DNA of 64,000 nucleotides from an uncultured Eubacteriaceae bacterium (GCA_947167715.1 CAMVJD010000001.1:1-64000), one strand, 5' to 3'; numbered from the stretch's first letter, positions 1 through 9,556 are shown. Made by a program: numbers and translations. The notes: generated from the letters alone by a model not told the origin.

Positions 1-63
1 TTTTGTTTCGCAACTCTATCATACTATAAAGTTAAGCTTATGTCTTTTTATTTTGCAAAAAAA

Positions 64-93
64 ATTTGGTGTAGCCTATCGACCACACCAAAT
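64..93 (-). terminator. Hairpin with T-run on minus strand
   Basis: Nine-base arms ATTTGGTGT and ACACCAAAT surround a 12-nt loop. Read on the minus strand the hairpin is followed by a run of T, as in an intrinsic terminator. No minus-strand gene is visible upstream of it (94-287), so what it would terminate is unknown. Confidence 0.45.
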
Positions 94-119
94 ATTATAG
101 AACCAATAATGTTTGAACA

Positions 120-157
120 AATGCGGCGTGTGGCTATACCATATCGCCGCATTTTTT
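120..157 (+). terminator. Intrinsic terminator of an upstream gene outside the window
   Basis: AATGCGGCG pairs with CGCCGCATT around a 16-nt loop and is followed by six T. It probably ends a plus-strand transcript that enters from the left of the window. The adjacent stretch 158-287 holds a TATAAT at 220-225 that may be the -10 box for the gene at 288; the upstream TTGAAT (194-199) is 20 nt away, longer than ideal. Confidence 0.65.
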
Positions 158-287
158 ACAAATTTGTTTATTAAAAATTTACAAATCGGTACATTGAATA
201 TATCGGAGATTTGTGATAGTATAATAATATACGAAGGTGTATATATAACAAAAAACAATCAAAGTTATTACAAAAGGGGGATTAAAA

Positions 288-3200
288 ATGAAAAATTCTC
301 ATTGTGCAGGTTCTATATGCCGGCTTGCTCAATGCAAGTTCAGCCGATTCTTCGCGGCTATGCTTACGCTAAGTATGATCTTTTCTGCCGCACCAATGGC
401 GGGACTGTCGGCTTATGCGGCAGAGACGGATAATAATGAACAGATCTTATCGACATACGGGAACGATGTGTCATTTACGGAGGTCAGCGTAAGTACCGCC
501 GAGGACCTGAAAACTTATTTGCAATCAAGCGGCGACTACAAAATCAGCGTAATAGACGACCTTTCCTATCGAATCGGCAAAAAAGGTGATGTCACCTGCG
601 ATATACCCGAATACTGGTGCCGTTTGGGCAGCGGCATAAAGGTAGTGGATCTGAAAAATCACGATATTTCGCTTTACTGTGACAGTAAAAACAGCACAAG
701 CAAGTATATGTACGGAGCCACCGTTTTTAGTATTCCTTCGGGCGCACACTTTGTGTTAAACGACAGTGTCGGAAACGGTGAGATAAACTACAACGCTATG
801 CTCAAGGAAGCCTACGACAATGTCGATGTCCGTAATATTTTTACCGTTGAAGGCGGCAAGCTGACGGTAAACAACGGCAGGGTTATTGCAGGCAGACGCT
901 CCGACAAACATATCATCGACTTAAGCTATGCCTTTTTGCAGGTCCTTGGTTTCGGTATAGTTATTCAAAGCGGCGATGTGGTTCTCAACGGAGGCCGAGT
1001 GGAAGGTCGAGGCGGTGTAGGCAGTATAAAATACGCGGCAATTCGAGCCAACGGCGGTAATCTGACTATTAACGACTGTGAAGTATGCGGTTACGGCGAC
1101 GCAGATGCTCTTCAAGTCAACGGCGGCTCGATCGCCATTAAATCGGGCTATTTTAATACTTACAAAAACGATTATAAATCATACACCTACCGCAATACTG
1201 TCCGCAGTGCGGAGAAGGGCTATATCGGAATTCCCGGCAGTGCATTTTCTCACGACCCAAATCTTGAAAAAACCGTGGTTTGGCGTGATTCAAAGGGCGA
1301 AATGAGTGCTGTGGACGTTGCGGGCGGCGGTGTTAAGAACATTGCAAACAGAGTGGAAGTTTCACCGAGAAAAGTTTTTGCGGCAGCACAGTATAGCTAT
1401 GACGGAAAAAACTGGAATAATATAACATCTGCGACCGTGATAAACTGGGATATGCAGAGTAATTTGAAATTCCGATGCTTTGATGAAAACTACTTCAAAA
1501 AAATCAACGCCTATGATATGGCGACCCATTATTATCCGGAATATAACGCATCGATCTCACTTTCTCCCGGCGGTGAAGCGATAAGTGATGATCTGAGCGC
1601 TATGCACAACAATATGACCAACCACTCCGCAACGGGATATTCGTATACCGATGAGCAGACAGCCTTTGATCTGTATAACTATAAAACAGAAGCCTCTGCA
1701 TTGGAAAACGGAAAGACCTACTATTTGCAGTTAAGCGGCATCGAATATTTCAAGGGAGCGCATACCTACAAACGCATTGTATCACCTTCAAGTAATATTC
1801 AAATAAAAATCACTGTGCCTACTGAACTTCCTGCCTTGAATGTCGACTACGATTGGGAACTTAGTGACAGTGGTACCCTCAACATTACACCTACGGGCGA
1901 TGCGACCCGTGCGCATCTTGACAATTTGCGTGCACTCGGTACTATCGGCAGCTACGAAGCAGAGGTTGATTACTATAATAAAAACGGCACTAAAACTACC
2001 TATTCCTATGGCAGTAACTTTATCGGTCTATTCGGACACACGGATCTTAAACGCGGTGAAAGCCAAATGACACTACGTGTAAAGTTAATTAAGGGTACGC
2101 AGTCCAAAGCCTACACCAAGCAGCAGACTGTTGTATTTCCGCCAAAGTTTACGGCAAATAAAACTGCAGACGCCAACAATGCGATCTATTTCTACCCAAG
2201 CGCATCCGACCGCAGTGTGGAATTTACCGCAGACGGCGGCACAGCCTCTAAAATATTTTGGGTCAAGGATGGCGTTAAGATCAGTGGAGCAACAGGTCTT
2301 ACCTATACCGTTGCCGATGCGGCAACCGCTGCGGGCTGGTACAGCCTCGGATATACCTATGGCGGCGTAGATTACTACGGTGAACAAAGAATATATTTGG
2401 GAATTAAGGAAGGCACACGCAGCGTTTCAATTTCAAAGAGCAGTTCAACTTGCACCATAACTTCCGATACTTCGGCTACACCCACATTTACCGTTTCTAC
2501 AAGCGGAACGGGATGGGGAACCATCAGTCGCTATCGCTGGGAAGTTGTCAGCGTAGCGGACGGGACCCCGACTTATACAAGATACCGCAATTTCACAACC
2601 AACAAAGCGACACTTGCCGAAATATTCGGTTGGACATCGTACCCTACAAGGTTTTGTGAGGGCGATTATGTACTGCAATGTCATGTAAGCGATGAGCTTG
2701 GCAATAAGCTGACAAGCAGCCCCGTTACGGTCACTGTCAAGCGTCCCGTATCGGATCTTACCGTTTTCTGCAATAACGAGGACGTAACAGGTAAATTTAT
2801 TGCCTTTGGCAAGGCCGATGAAACGGCAGCACTTTCGGTTGAATTTCAGCCGCAAAACTCTGTTGCCACCTCATCTACGTTCTTCAGTTCTTCCGACACA
2901 AATATCTGTACCGTAACACAAAGCGGTGTTATACAGGCTAAAAAGGCAGGTACGGCAAATATTATAGTTACAAACGGCAGTATCAGCAAAACCGTAACGA
3001 TATATGTACCCAAAACGGAATATTCCCTTACCATTCCCGACAGCTACCTTGATGCCGTACCGGGAGATGTTATTTATCAGGGTACTATTCCCGTTTCGAG
3101 CAATGAAGATTTTACGGCAGAGCTGAAATGGTTCCGAAAATCGGGCAGCTATTACAACGAAGTGAATGAAGGAGATGTATTCCAAGGCGAATGCGTCTAT

Positions 3201-4046
3201 GAACCCGAGGTTATTATATATCCAAAAAGCGGTGTGGTATATCCGAGTGTAAAGGAAGAAAACCGCGATATGTGGGATATACTATACGGTAACATCGATA
3301 TCACCGTTAACGGCACGACCTATTACGGTTTGGGACAAAGCTATTATAATTATATGACAGCGGCACCTGTTTCGAGCGGTGACTCAAGGTACGACTACAT
3401 ATATCTTTACCTCGATCCCACCGAAAAGCTGGTCGACACACGGGATGAATATCTCAGTCTTGCAGAATATGAGGTAGAGATCCCTGTAGACGGTCAGACT
3501 GCCAAGGATCCGGGTAAAGAGCCTCAGCTTACCGTAAACTTCCTTACGGAAGGAATTAAATACGGCGGCGATTCCATCAAAGAAATAACCGATGTTTCCA
3601 CCATTAAGGATAATACTGTTGCCAATGATGCGGTGATAGATTTTCCCGAGGGAGGTATTTTTGAGGCAGGAAAGACCTACCGTTATGCCTTATGGCTGTT
3701 CACAGACAGCAGTTACACCACGTCGGAGGGCGGTGTGGTACGCTTTACCGACAGTACCTCGACCTACTGTTCGGGAATGCGAACCATTACAAATACGGAT
3801 TACGCTTCAAACGGATTGCTTATCTCGTACATCTACTTTACGGTCCCCGAGGATGAAAACATTATCCTTGGAGATGTTGACCGTGACGGGGATGTTGACA
3901 ACGCAGATGCGGCACTTTATTTAAAGTATTTAAGCGGAGATACAGCATATCGTTTTACCGCCTCACAGCTTAAACGTGCGGATGTAAATTATGACGGCAA
4001 TTATGATATACTTGATGTAGTGAAAATACTTAAATCGATAAGCTGA
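288..4046 (+). CDS. Secreted multidomain protein with C-terminal dockerin
   Basis: A 1252-residue exported protein. An N-terminal signal peptide (basic start, hydrophobic core near residues 23-40, Ala-rich cleavage region ending AYAAE) is preceded by an AAAAGGGGG ribosome site. Residues about 60-330 are rich in Gly/Asn turns with short strand-like repeats (GGKLTVNNGRV, GGNLTINDCEV), which suggests a right-handed beta-helix. The middle looks like several Ig-like domains; about 820-908 resembles a Big_2 domain (SGVIQAKKAGTANIIV). Residues about 1195-1252 are a type I-like dockerin with two calcium-loop repeats (GDVDRDGDVDNADAALYLKYL, then ADVNYDGNYDILDVVKIL). A dockerin normally binds a cohesin on a scaffoldin or the cell surface; no cohesin is seen in this window. 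No glycosidase domain is recognised, so the substrate or partner is unknown. The gene stands alone between two terminators. Confidence 0.85.
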   Translation: MKNSHCAGSICRLAQCKFSRFFAAMLTLSMIFSAAPMAGLSAYAAETDNNEQILSTYGNDVSFTEVSVSTAEDLKTYLQSSGDYKISVIDDLSYRIGKKGDVTCDIPEYWCRLGSGIKVVDLKNHDISLYCDSKNSTSKYMYGATVFSIPSGAHFVLNDSVGNGEINYNAMLKEAYDNVDVRNIFTVEGGKLTVNNGRVIAGRRSDKHIIDLSYAFLQVLGFGIVIQSGDVVLNGGRVEGRGGVGSIKYAAIRANGGNLTINDCEVCGYGDADALQVNGGSIAIKSGYFNTYKNDYKSYTYRNTVRSAEKGYIGIPGSAFSHDPNLEKTVVWRDSKGEMSAVDVAGGGVKNIANRVEVSPRKVFAAAQYSYDGKNWNNITSATVINWDMQSNLKFRCFDENYFKKINAYDMATHYYPEYNASISLSPGGEAISDDLSAMHNNMTNHSATGYSYTDEQTAFDLYNYKTEASALENGKTYYLQLSGIEYFKGAHTYKRIVSPSSNIQIKITVPTELPALNVDYDWELSDSGTLNITPTGDATRAHLDNLRALGTIGSYEAEVDYYNKNGTKTTYSYGSNFIGLFGHTDLKRGESQMTLRVKLIKGTQSKAYTKQQTVVFPPKFTANKTADANNAIYFYPSASDRSVEFTADGGTASKIFWVKDGVKISGATGLTYTVADAATAAGWYSLGYTYGGVDYYGEQRIYLGIKEGTRSVSISKSSSTCTITSDTSATPTFTVSTSGTGWGTISRYRWEVVSVADGTPTYTRYRNFTTNKATLAEIFGWTSYPTRFCEGDYVLQCHVSDELGNKLTSSPVTVTVKRPVSDLTVFCNNEDVTGKFIAFGKADETAALSVEFQPQNSVATSSTFFSSSDTNICTVTQSGVIQAKKAGTANIIVTNGSISKTVTIYVPKTEYSLTIPDSYLDAVPGDVIYQGTIPVSSNEDFTAELKWFRKSGSYYNEVNEGDVFQGECVYEPEVIIYPKSGVVYPSVKEENRDMWDILYGNIDITVNGTTYYGLGQSYYNYMTAAPVSSGDSRYDYIYLYLDPTEKLVDTRDEYLSLAEYEVEIPVDGQTAKDPGKEPQLTVNFLTEGIKYGGDSIKEITDVSTIKDNTVANDAVIDFPEGGIFEAGKTYRYALWLFTDSSYTTSEGGVVRFTDSTSTYCSGMRTITNTDYASNGLLISYIYFTVPEDENIILGDVDRDGDVDNADAALYLKYLSGDTAYRFTASQLKRADVNYDGNYDILDVVKILKSIS

Positions 4047-4054
4047 AACATACT

Positions 4055-4085
4055 AAAAAGCCTCCCAAGAACAAGGGAGGCTTTT
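4055..4085. terminator. Bidirectional terminator between dockerin gene and galE
   Basis: AAAAGCCTCCC and GGGAGGCTTTT form an 11-bp stem with A-run on one side and T-run on the other, serving both convergent genes. Confidence 0.85.
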
Positions 4086-4097
4086 GCAATACTGTCT

Positions 4098-5117
4098 TTA
4101 GTTTTCTCTGTAGCCGTTGGGGTTATTTTTCTGCCAGTTCCAGGAATCGCGGCACATATCCTCAAGGGTCTTTTTGGCTGTCCAGCCAAGCTGTGTTTTT
4201 GCCTTTTCGGCATCCGCCCAAAATTCGGGCAGGTCGCCTGCGCGGCGTGCGCCAAATTCGTACTTTATTTTAATATTATTCGCTTTTTCAAAGGCATTTA
4301 CTATTTCAAGCACGCTGTAGGGGGTACCCGTGCCAAGGTTAAAAATAGATGTGCCGGTATTGTTTTTAGCAAAATCAACGGCCTTTACGTGACCCTCGGC
4401 AAGGTCCTGAACGTGGATATAATCCCTGCGGCAGGTTCCGTCGGGGGTGGGGTAGTCGTTTCCGAAAATAGTAAGGTGATCGCGTCTGCCAACGGCTACC
4501 TGTGAAATATAGGGCATAAGATTGTTCGGTATGCCCTGCGGATCCTCGCCTATCCTGCCCGAGGGGTGGGCGCCGATAGGATTGAAATATCTTAAAAGCA
4601 CCACAGACATTTCGGGGTATGCCGTATTTGCGTCGGTAAGTATCTGCTCTATCATAGACTTTGTCCAGCCGTAGGGGCTTGAACAGGTACCCTTTTTCAT
4701 TGTTTCGATATAGGGGATATCGTTTTCCTCGCCGTATACGGTTGCCGAGGATGAAAAAATAATTTTTTTGCAGCCGTTATTTTTAAGCGCTTCTATAAGA
4801 TTTATCGTACCCGAAATATTGTTTTCGTAGTATAAAAGCGGCTTTTGCACCGACTCTCCGACAGCCTTAAGGCCTGCAAAATGTATACAGCAGTCAATAT
4901 CGTATTTTTCGCAAACCTTATTAAGTCCCGCTTTGTCAAGAATATCACATTTTTCAAAAATAAAGTCTTTTCCCGTGATTTCTTTGATTCGACCCTCTAC
5001 CTCGGGATAGGAATTATAAAGATTGTCAATAACAACGACCTCAAAACCCGAGTTTAAAAGCTCGACAACGGTATGTGAACCGATATAGCCAAGACCGCCC
5101 GTTACAAGTATTTTCAT
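4098..5117 (-). CDS. galE: UDP-glucose 4-epimerase
   Basis: A 339-residue short-chain dehydrogenase-type epimerase that interconverts UDP-glucose and UDP-galactose in the cytoplasm, supplying galactose units to the Leloir pathway and to surface polysaccharides. Seen in the sequence: the N-terminal NAD-binding fingerprint TGGLGYIGSH, the catalytic SSSATVYG serine region followed by the YGWTK tyrosine/lysine motif, and the conserved RYFNPIGAHPSG and CRRDYIHVQDLAEGH blocks. Length matches the family (about 330-340). An AAAGGAG site lies 8 nt before the ATG. It follows the amidase gene by 38 bp on the same strand and could be co-transcribed with it. The call is secure; UDP-GlcNAc activity cannot be excluded. 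Confidence 0.96.
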   Translation of the reverse strand: MKILVTGGLGYIGSHTVVELLNSGFEVVVIDNLYNSYPEVEGRIKEITGKDFIFEKCDILDKAGLNKVCEKYDIDCCIHFAGLKAVGESVQKPLLYYENNISGTINLIEALKNNGCKKIIFSSSATVYGEENDIPYIETMKKGTCSSPYGWTKSMIEQILTDANTAYPEMSVVLLRYFNPIGAHPSGRIGEDPQGIPNNLMPYISQVAVGRRDHLTIFGNDYPTPDGTCRRDYIHVQDLAEGHVKAVDFAKNNTGTSIFNLGTGTPYSVLEIVNAFEKANNIKIKYEFGARRAGDLPEFWADAEKAKTQLGWTAKKTLEDMCRDSWNWQKNNPNGYREN

Positions 5118-5155
5118 ATTTTCAACTCCTTTGATTGTTTAATTATATAATTATT

Positions 5156-6985
5156 TTATCTTATCGGCGGGTATTCGTCAAGAAGATCCTTTACACCGTC
5201 GAATATTGCTTTTGCCACCTTTTGCCTGTTGGCATCGGACGCCATCATTTCGGCATCATCGGGATTGCTGATAAAGCCTATTTCAAGAAGAGTTGAAGGC
5301 TTTGTGCCCTTTAATACTACAAAGGCCTCACTTTTTACGCCGCGGTTATAGGTGTCAAGCGCATCTACAAGGTTATTTAATATTTCCTCTGCAAGCATAT
5401 AGCTTGTAAGGCCGTTGCCCTGGTCGTTGGGGTACAGGCAGAAGGTCTCCGTACCGTTGGGGGAAGAGGACTCCGCCGAATTGATGTGTACCGAAACAAA
5501 GACATCGGCATATTTTGATGCCATTTCCTGACGTTCCCAAAGGGTGGGGTAGGTATCCCCGAGCCTTGTGCAGTAAACCTTTATACTGCCGTCATCCTCA
5601 AAAAGCTTTAAAGCCTTTTGGACCATATCTATAGTAAGGTCCTTTTCGATAAGACCGTTGCCCGATGCACCGTTGTCCTGCAGACCGTGACCCGCATCAA
5701 GCACAAGTATTTTATCATATTTTTCCTTGGGCTCGACTATTTTAAATACGGCATAATTACCTGCGACTTCGGGCTGAACGGCTATTATTGAGTTTTCAGC
5801 CTCGCGTATGGTTATGGATGTACCGTAGGACGAGGTGTTTATGTCCATACCCTCTATCATATCGTTTTTGATGTTGAAAGAGGTGCTTGAAATTACGGAG
5901 GTAAGGTTTGCGGGAATGTTTATTATAAATTCTCCGTTTAAGTAGTTGTCGGTGTACTGTACGTTTTTAAGATTTATAAGTCCCGAGGCATTGTTGATTA
6001 TAAGCTTGTTGTTTTCAAACGAAAAATTATTGCCGATATAGCTGTAATCCTCGTTTGATATTATTATATCACCGGTGTTTTCGGTAAGGACTATCATAGT
6101 TGTTTTGTCTTTTTTGGTTATATTGTATTTTACTGCGCTTTCAAGCTCTATCGAAACGCGGATATATTTATCCGAAAGCTGATAATAATAACCGTTTTTA
6201 ATAAAATTGCCCTTGCCAAGATCCTTTTTTTCCGCGGTAAGAGTGCCGTTTTCCATATCTATGGTCAAAAGCTTGCCGTCGGTGGATTTTATTACATTGA
6301 CATCGGGAGCAAAGCCGCTACCGCTTATGGATATTATATCGGCACCGGGAGTCTGGTTAAATTCTATTTTTTCAATATCCTGCTTTTCGGTCTTTGCGGT
6401 GGTAGGCTCCTTGGTTGTGGCAATGGTAGTGGTAACGGTAGTTGTTTCCGTGGTGGGCTCCTGTGTGGTGGGTGCCGCTGTGGTCTTTTCCTCGGATGCC
6501 CTATCCTTTACGGAGGCAGTTCTTGTGTCGTTGTCCCAGCCTACCTGTTTGTTTATTGCCTGTGAAACAAAGCGCAGGGGTATCATTGTTTTATTATTGA
6601 TTATTTTTGCGGGGATATCCATTTCACGTTCCTCGTTATCCACAAGGGCGGTGGTGGAGTTGATATCTATAACTACGGTCGTGTTTTCGTGATAAATATA
6701 TACCTGTCTGCTTGCCGACATCCATTCAACATCCGCACCGAGGTTTTCAAATACCTCGCGCGCGGGCACAAGGGTGTAATTATTTAAAAGTATAGGCGGC
6801 ATAGGCAGGTCCGCGGGCTCGCGCCCGTTTATTTCAAGGTGTATCTCCTCGGCATTGTAATGGTGAGATGTGCCGTCATATTCAAGCTCCATATCGATAT
6901 ATCTTCCGCGGGCGTATACTGCGGACGCAGATAAAAGCGTTATAACGGCAGCTGCCGCTGCAAGCATAAATTTTTTTATATTCAT
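5156..6985 (-). CDS. N-acetylmuramoyl-L-alanine amidase with copper-amine-oxidase-N and AMIN-like domains
   Basis: Exported cell-wall hydrolase of 609 residues that should cut the bond between muramic acid and the stem peptide. The ATG at 6985 is preferred over an upstream one at 7015 because it has an AAAGGA site and starts directly on a signal peptide ending SAVYARG. Residues about 30-160 form a copper amine oxidase N-like domain (MIPLRFVSQAINKQVGWD), followed by a Thr-rich linker, an AMIN-like region (about 200-400) and a C-terminal Amidase_3 domain from about 425. Zinc-site residues are visible: His of LDAGHG, Glu of GLIEKDL, His of VSVHINS, and the catalytic Glu of LLEIGFISN. These domains commonly target amidases to wall polymers. 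galE follows by 38 bp. Confidence 0.93.
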   Translation of the reverse strand: MNIKKFMLAAAAAVITLLSASAVYARGRYIDMELEYDGTSHHYNAEEIHLEINGREPADLPMPPILLNNYTLVPAREVFENLGADVEWMSASRQVYIYHENTTVVIDINSTTALVDNEEREMDIPAKIINNKTMIPLRFVSQAINKQVGWDNDTRTASVKDRASEEKTTAAPTTQEPTTETTTVTTTIATTKEPTTAKTEKQDIEKIEFNQTPGADIISISGSGFAPDVNVIKSTDGKLLTIDMENGTLTAEKKDLGKGNFIKNGYYYQLSDKYIRVSIELESAVKYNITKKDKTTMIVLTENTGDIIISNEDYSYIGNNFSFENNKLIINNASGLINLKNVQYTDNYLNGEFIINIPANLTSVISSTSFNIKNDMIEGMDINTSSYGTSITIREAENSIIAVQPEVAGNYAVFKIVEPKEKYDKILVLDAGHGLQDNGASGNGLIEKDLTIDMVQKALKLFEDDGSIKVYCTRLGDTYPTLWERQEMASKYADVFVSVHINSAESSSPNGTETFCLYPNDQGNGLTSYMLAEEILNNLVDALDTYNRGVKSEAFVVLKGTKPSTLLEIGFISNPDDAEMMASDANRQKVAKAIFDGVKDLLDEYPPIR

Positions 6986-7086
6986 ATCCGTTATCCTTTC
7001 AAATAAATAATACATAAAAACCTAACCAAAGCCTGTTTAAGCTTGGTTATTTACAAGCCTATCATATTGTGCATTACAGATCCGAT

Positions 7087-7126
7087 AAAAAAAGTGGCAG
7101 CTGCACTTAAACTGCACGCTACCACT
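7087..7126 (-). terminator. Terminator of the histidine kinase transcript
   Basis: A long imperfect hairpin (AGTGGTAGC... ...GCTGCCACT on the minus strand) is followed by seven T. It lies just downstream of the kinase stop codon. Its left arm sits immediately next to a possible -10 box (see 7128-7133). Confidence 0.75.
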
Positions 7127-7127
7127 A

Positions 7128-7133
7128 ATTATA
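7128..7133 (-). promoter_or_regulatory. Possible extended -10 promoter for the amidase gene
   Basis: Minus strand reads TGCTATAAT, an extended -10 element, but no good -35 box is present. Transcription from it would begin at or in the adjacent hairpin. It would lead to the amidase and galE genes, past a second hairpin at 7024-7047. Confidence 0.4.
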
Positions 7134-7189
7134 GCACAATTTTTATTAAAAATCATTATAAAACACGCATTTTTAATAAAATTGTAACA

Positions 7190-8776
7190 TTATTTCTTTT
7201 CGGGAAAGTCAAGCAAAAACTCCGTTCCCTCTCCAAAGGTGCTTTCTACACTTATTTTGCCGTTGTGATGATCGACTATCCATTTTGCTATGGAAAGTCC
7301 AAGGCCAAAGCCCTTTATCTCCTTGTTGCGGGATTTGTCGCTGCGGTAGAAGCGCTCGAAGATATTTTTGATATCCTCTTCCTTTATGCCTATGCCGTTA
7401 TCCTTTATCTTTAAAAGGGCTCTGCCGTTTTTCTGTTCGGTCTTGAAATGGATAACACAATTTTTTTCGCCCGAATATTTAACGGCATTTTCGACAAATA
7501 TCCATATAAGCTGTTTAATAAGGTGATAATCGCCGTCTATTCGCGTGCTTTCGCAGCCCTCTATAATTATCTGCGCAGGCAGCTGCATAACCTCGGCCTC
7601 TTTTTTTATCTCGTCCAAAAGCTCCTCTATGCAAAGCTCCGAAACATTTATAGTGCTTTTTAAATCGTTTCTTGCCCAGAACAAAAGCCTGTTTATAAGC
7701 ATAGTCATATGCTCGGCCTCGGCAGTTATGGATTCTATTGACTCGCCAAGCACCTCGGGGTCGTCCTTGCCCCAGCGCGAAAGCAGGTCGGTATAGCCCT
7801 TTATTACGGAAATAGGCGTTTTAAGCTCGTGCGATACATCCGAAATAAACTGATTCTGACGCTCAAATGAGATCTGAAGACGGTTAAGCATATCGTTGAA
7901 TGCCGCTACAAGCGTCCTTATTTCGTCATCGGCCTCGGGCTCTTCTATGCGCTGGCCGAAGTTTTCCTCGCTTATCTTAAGCGCGGCGGCGGCCACCTGA
8001 TGCACGGGCTTAAGCATTTTGCTGCTTATTGCGCGGCCTATAAAAAATGCTATCATAACTGCGATTATATTTTCTATTATAAATATAACGCACATTTTGT
8101 TTATAAGCTGAAGCTCGTGATTGTATATTCTGAAAGCTCGGATAACATATTTTTTGCCGTTATATGATACCGTTCTTGCCGCACATAAATATGCATCGCC
8201 GTCTATTTTATCCATTTTAAAGGAGGGATCGCGCTGTTCAAACGGGGCATTGTTAAATTTGTCGTTTCTCGGACCTCTTCGCCTGTCCATATTTGGAGGG
8301 CCGCCGTCCGGAAGCATTGTATCGTTTTGAGCTTCATCGGAGCGGGCGTCGCCGTCCTGTGTTTTGTCTGCACCCGAATTATTGGGGCTTTCTATCTTGT
8401 TGCCCGGGCGGGAGTTGGGTCTGTCCTTTCCTCTTGTATCGGGAAAGGCAAGCTGATCGTTCTCACGCAGTTCCATTATCCTTATCTGGATATACGGATT
8501 TTTGACCTGTGCGTTTACCTCGTCTATATGAAGCCCGCCGCCGGAAAGCACATAGTCCTCCATAGTGTCAAGCACTTCGTTTATCTCGCTTTCGGAAAGC
8601 TTGCGATAGTAGAAAATGCTGTTTATAATAATAAAGCAGGAGACTAAAAATATTATAAGTATAAATACGGTCGAATAAATAAGCGCTATCTTATTTTTGA
8701 TCGACATTTTATTGTAAAAGGCTTTTAGCTTGCTTTCCTTGTGCTTTTTATTATTCTTTTCATTCGTCTTTTGCAT
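7190..8776 (-). CDS. Sensor histidine kinase
   Basis: Membrane-bound two-component sensor of 528 residues. The ATG at 8776 is chosen over an upstream GTG (8788) because GAGGTG lies 9 nt before it; it overlaps the end of the regulator gene by 17 bp, indicating translational coupling. A first membrane helix (about residues 27-50) is followed by an extracellular domain of roughly 170 residues with a Pro/Gly/Asn/Asp-rich, disordered-looking stretch, a second helix near 225-245, HAMP, HisKA with the phospho-acceptor in SDVSHELKTP, and an HATPase domain (EDIKNIFERFYR, GFGLGLSIAKWIV). The signal is unknown; the extracytoplasmic loop suggests envelope sensing. A strong terminator follows. Confidence 0.93.
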   Translation of the reverse strand: MQKTNEKNNKKHKESKLKAFYNKMSIKNKIALIYSTVFILIIFLVSCFIIINSIFYYRKLSESEINEVLDTMEDYVLSGGGLHIDEVNAQVKNPYIQIRIMELRENDQLAFPDTRGKDRPNSRPGNKIESPNNSGADKTQDGDARSDEAQNDTMLPDGGPPNMDRRRGPRNDKFNNAPFEQRDPSFKMDKIDGDAYLCAARTVSYNGKKYVIRAFRIYNHELQLINKMCVIFIIENIIAVMIAFFIGRAISSKMLKPVHQVAAAALKISEENFGQRIEEPEADDEIRTLVAAFNDMLNRLQISFERQNQFISDVSHELKTPISVIKGYTDLLSRWGKDDPEVLGESIESITAEAEHMTMLINRLLFWARNDLKSTINVSELCIEELLDEIKKEAEVMQLPAQIIIEGCESTRIDGDYHLIKQLIWIFVENAVKYSGEKNCVIHFKTEQKNGRALLKIKDNGIGIKEEDIKNIFERFYRSDKSRNKEIKGFGLGLSIAKWIVDHHNGKISVESTFGEGTEFLLDFPEKK

Positions 8777-9452
8777 AATATCCGACACCTCTGATAGTGT
8801 ATATTATCTTAACATCATATTTGTCATCTATCTTGGTACGGAGATATCTTATATATACATCAACAACATTAGTTTCGCCTATATAATCGTAGCCCCATAC
8901 CTTGTTAAGTATCTGGTCGCGGGTAATAACAATGTTTTTGTTGGTTACAAGATATAATAAAAGGTCGTATTCGCGCTTGGTAAGCTCAATAACATTATCG
9001 TTGAATTTGACTGTGCGCGAGGATTTGTCAATGGTAAGCCCCTTTATGGAAAGCACGTTTTCGTCACGCTCGCGTTTTTCTTGGGTGGTTATTCTTAATG
9101 CAACGCGCATCCTTGCAAAGACCTCTTCTATGGCAAAGGGCTTTGTGATATAATCGTTCGCGCCGCTGTCAAGGCCCGTTACGGTGTCCATTACCTCACT
9201 TTTTGCGGTTATCATGATAATGGGTATATCCGATTCCTTCCTTATGCGGCGGCAGACCTCTATGCCGCTTAACTGCGGGAGCATCAGATCAAGCAGTATA
9301 ATATCGGGCTGCTCGGAAAAATACATATCAAGCCCCGTGCGGCCGTCATTTGCAATAACTACGTCATATCCCTCGTGCTTAAGCTCCAGCTCGACAAAAC
9401 GCGCCAGCTTTACTTCGTCCTCAATTATCAATACTTTATATTTTCTCTCCAT
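8760..9452 (-). CDS. OmpR/PhoB-family response regulator
   Basis: A 230-residue DNA-binding regulator: an N-terminal receiver domain with acidic pocket (IIEDE), phosphorylated Asp in ILLDLMLPQ and Lys in ITKPF, then a winged-helix domain (ELTKREYDLLLYLV ... VVDVYIRYLRTKID ... IYTIRGVGYYAKDE). It is phosphorylated by the kinase encoded next, whose start overlaps its stop. An AAAGGA site precedes the ATG. Direct repeats GATTAGAA spaced 11 bp at 9538-9556 upstream have the geometry of OmpR-family binding sites and may be autoregulatory. Confidence 0.95.
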   Translation of the reverse strand: MERKYKVLIIEDEVKLARFVELELKHEGYDVVIANDGRTGLDMYFSEQPDIILLDLMLPQLSGIEVCRRIRKESDIPIIMITAKSEVMDTVTGLDSGANDYITKPFAIEEVFARMRVALRITTQEKRERDENVLSIKGLTIDKSSRTVKFNDNVIELTKREYDLLLYLVTNKNIVITRDQILNKVWGYDYIGETNVVDVYIRYLRTKIDDKYDVKIIYTIRGVGYYAKDE

Positions 9453-9537
9453 TTTTATTCTCGTCCTTTCTCACATAAGCGGTGGTTTGTTACTATATGT
9501 ATTGTAAAATAAGAATTTTAAGAAAAAATTAATCCAA

Positions 9538-9556
9538 GATTAGAATTTGATTAGAA
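9538..9556. promoter_or_regulatory. Candidate response-regulator binding site (11-bp direct repeats)
   Basis: GATTAGAA occurs twice with an 11-bp offset (9538-9545, 9549-9556), about 90 bp upstream of the regulator start. One-turn spaced direct repeats are typical for OmpR-family dimers. The minus strand here reads TAATCTTGGATTA, close to motifs at 32901-32917 and 57482-57492. Inference only. Confidence 0.4.
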
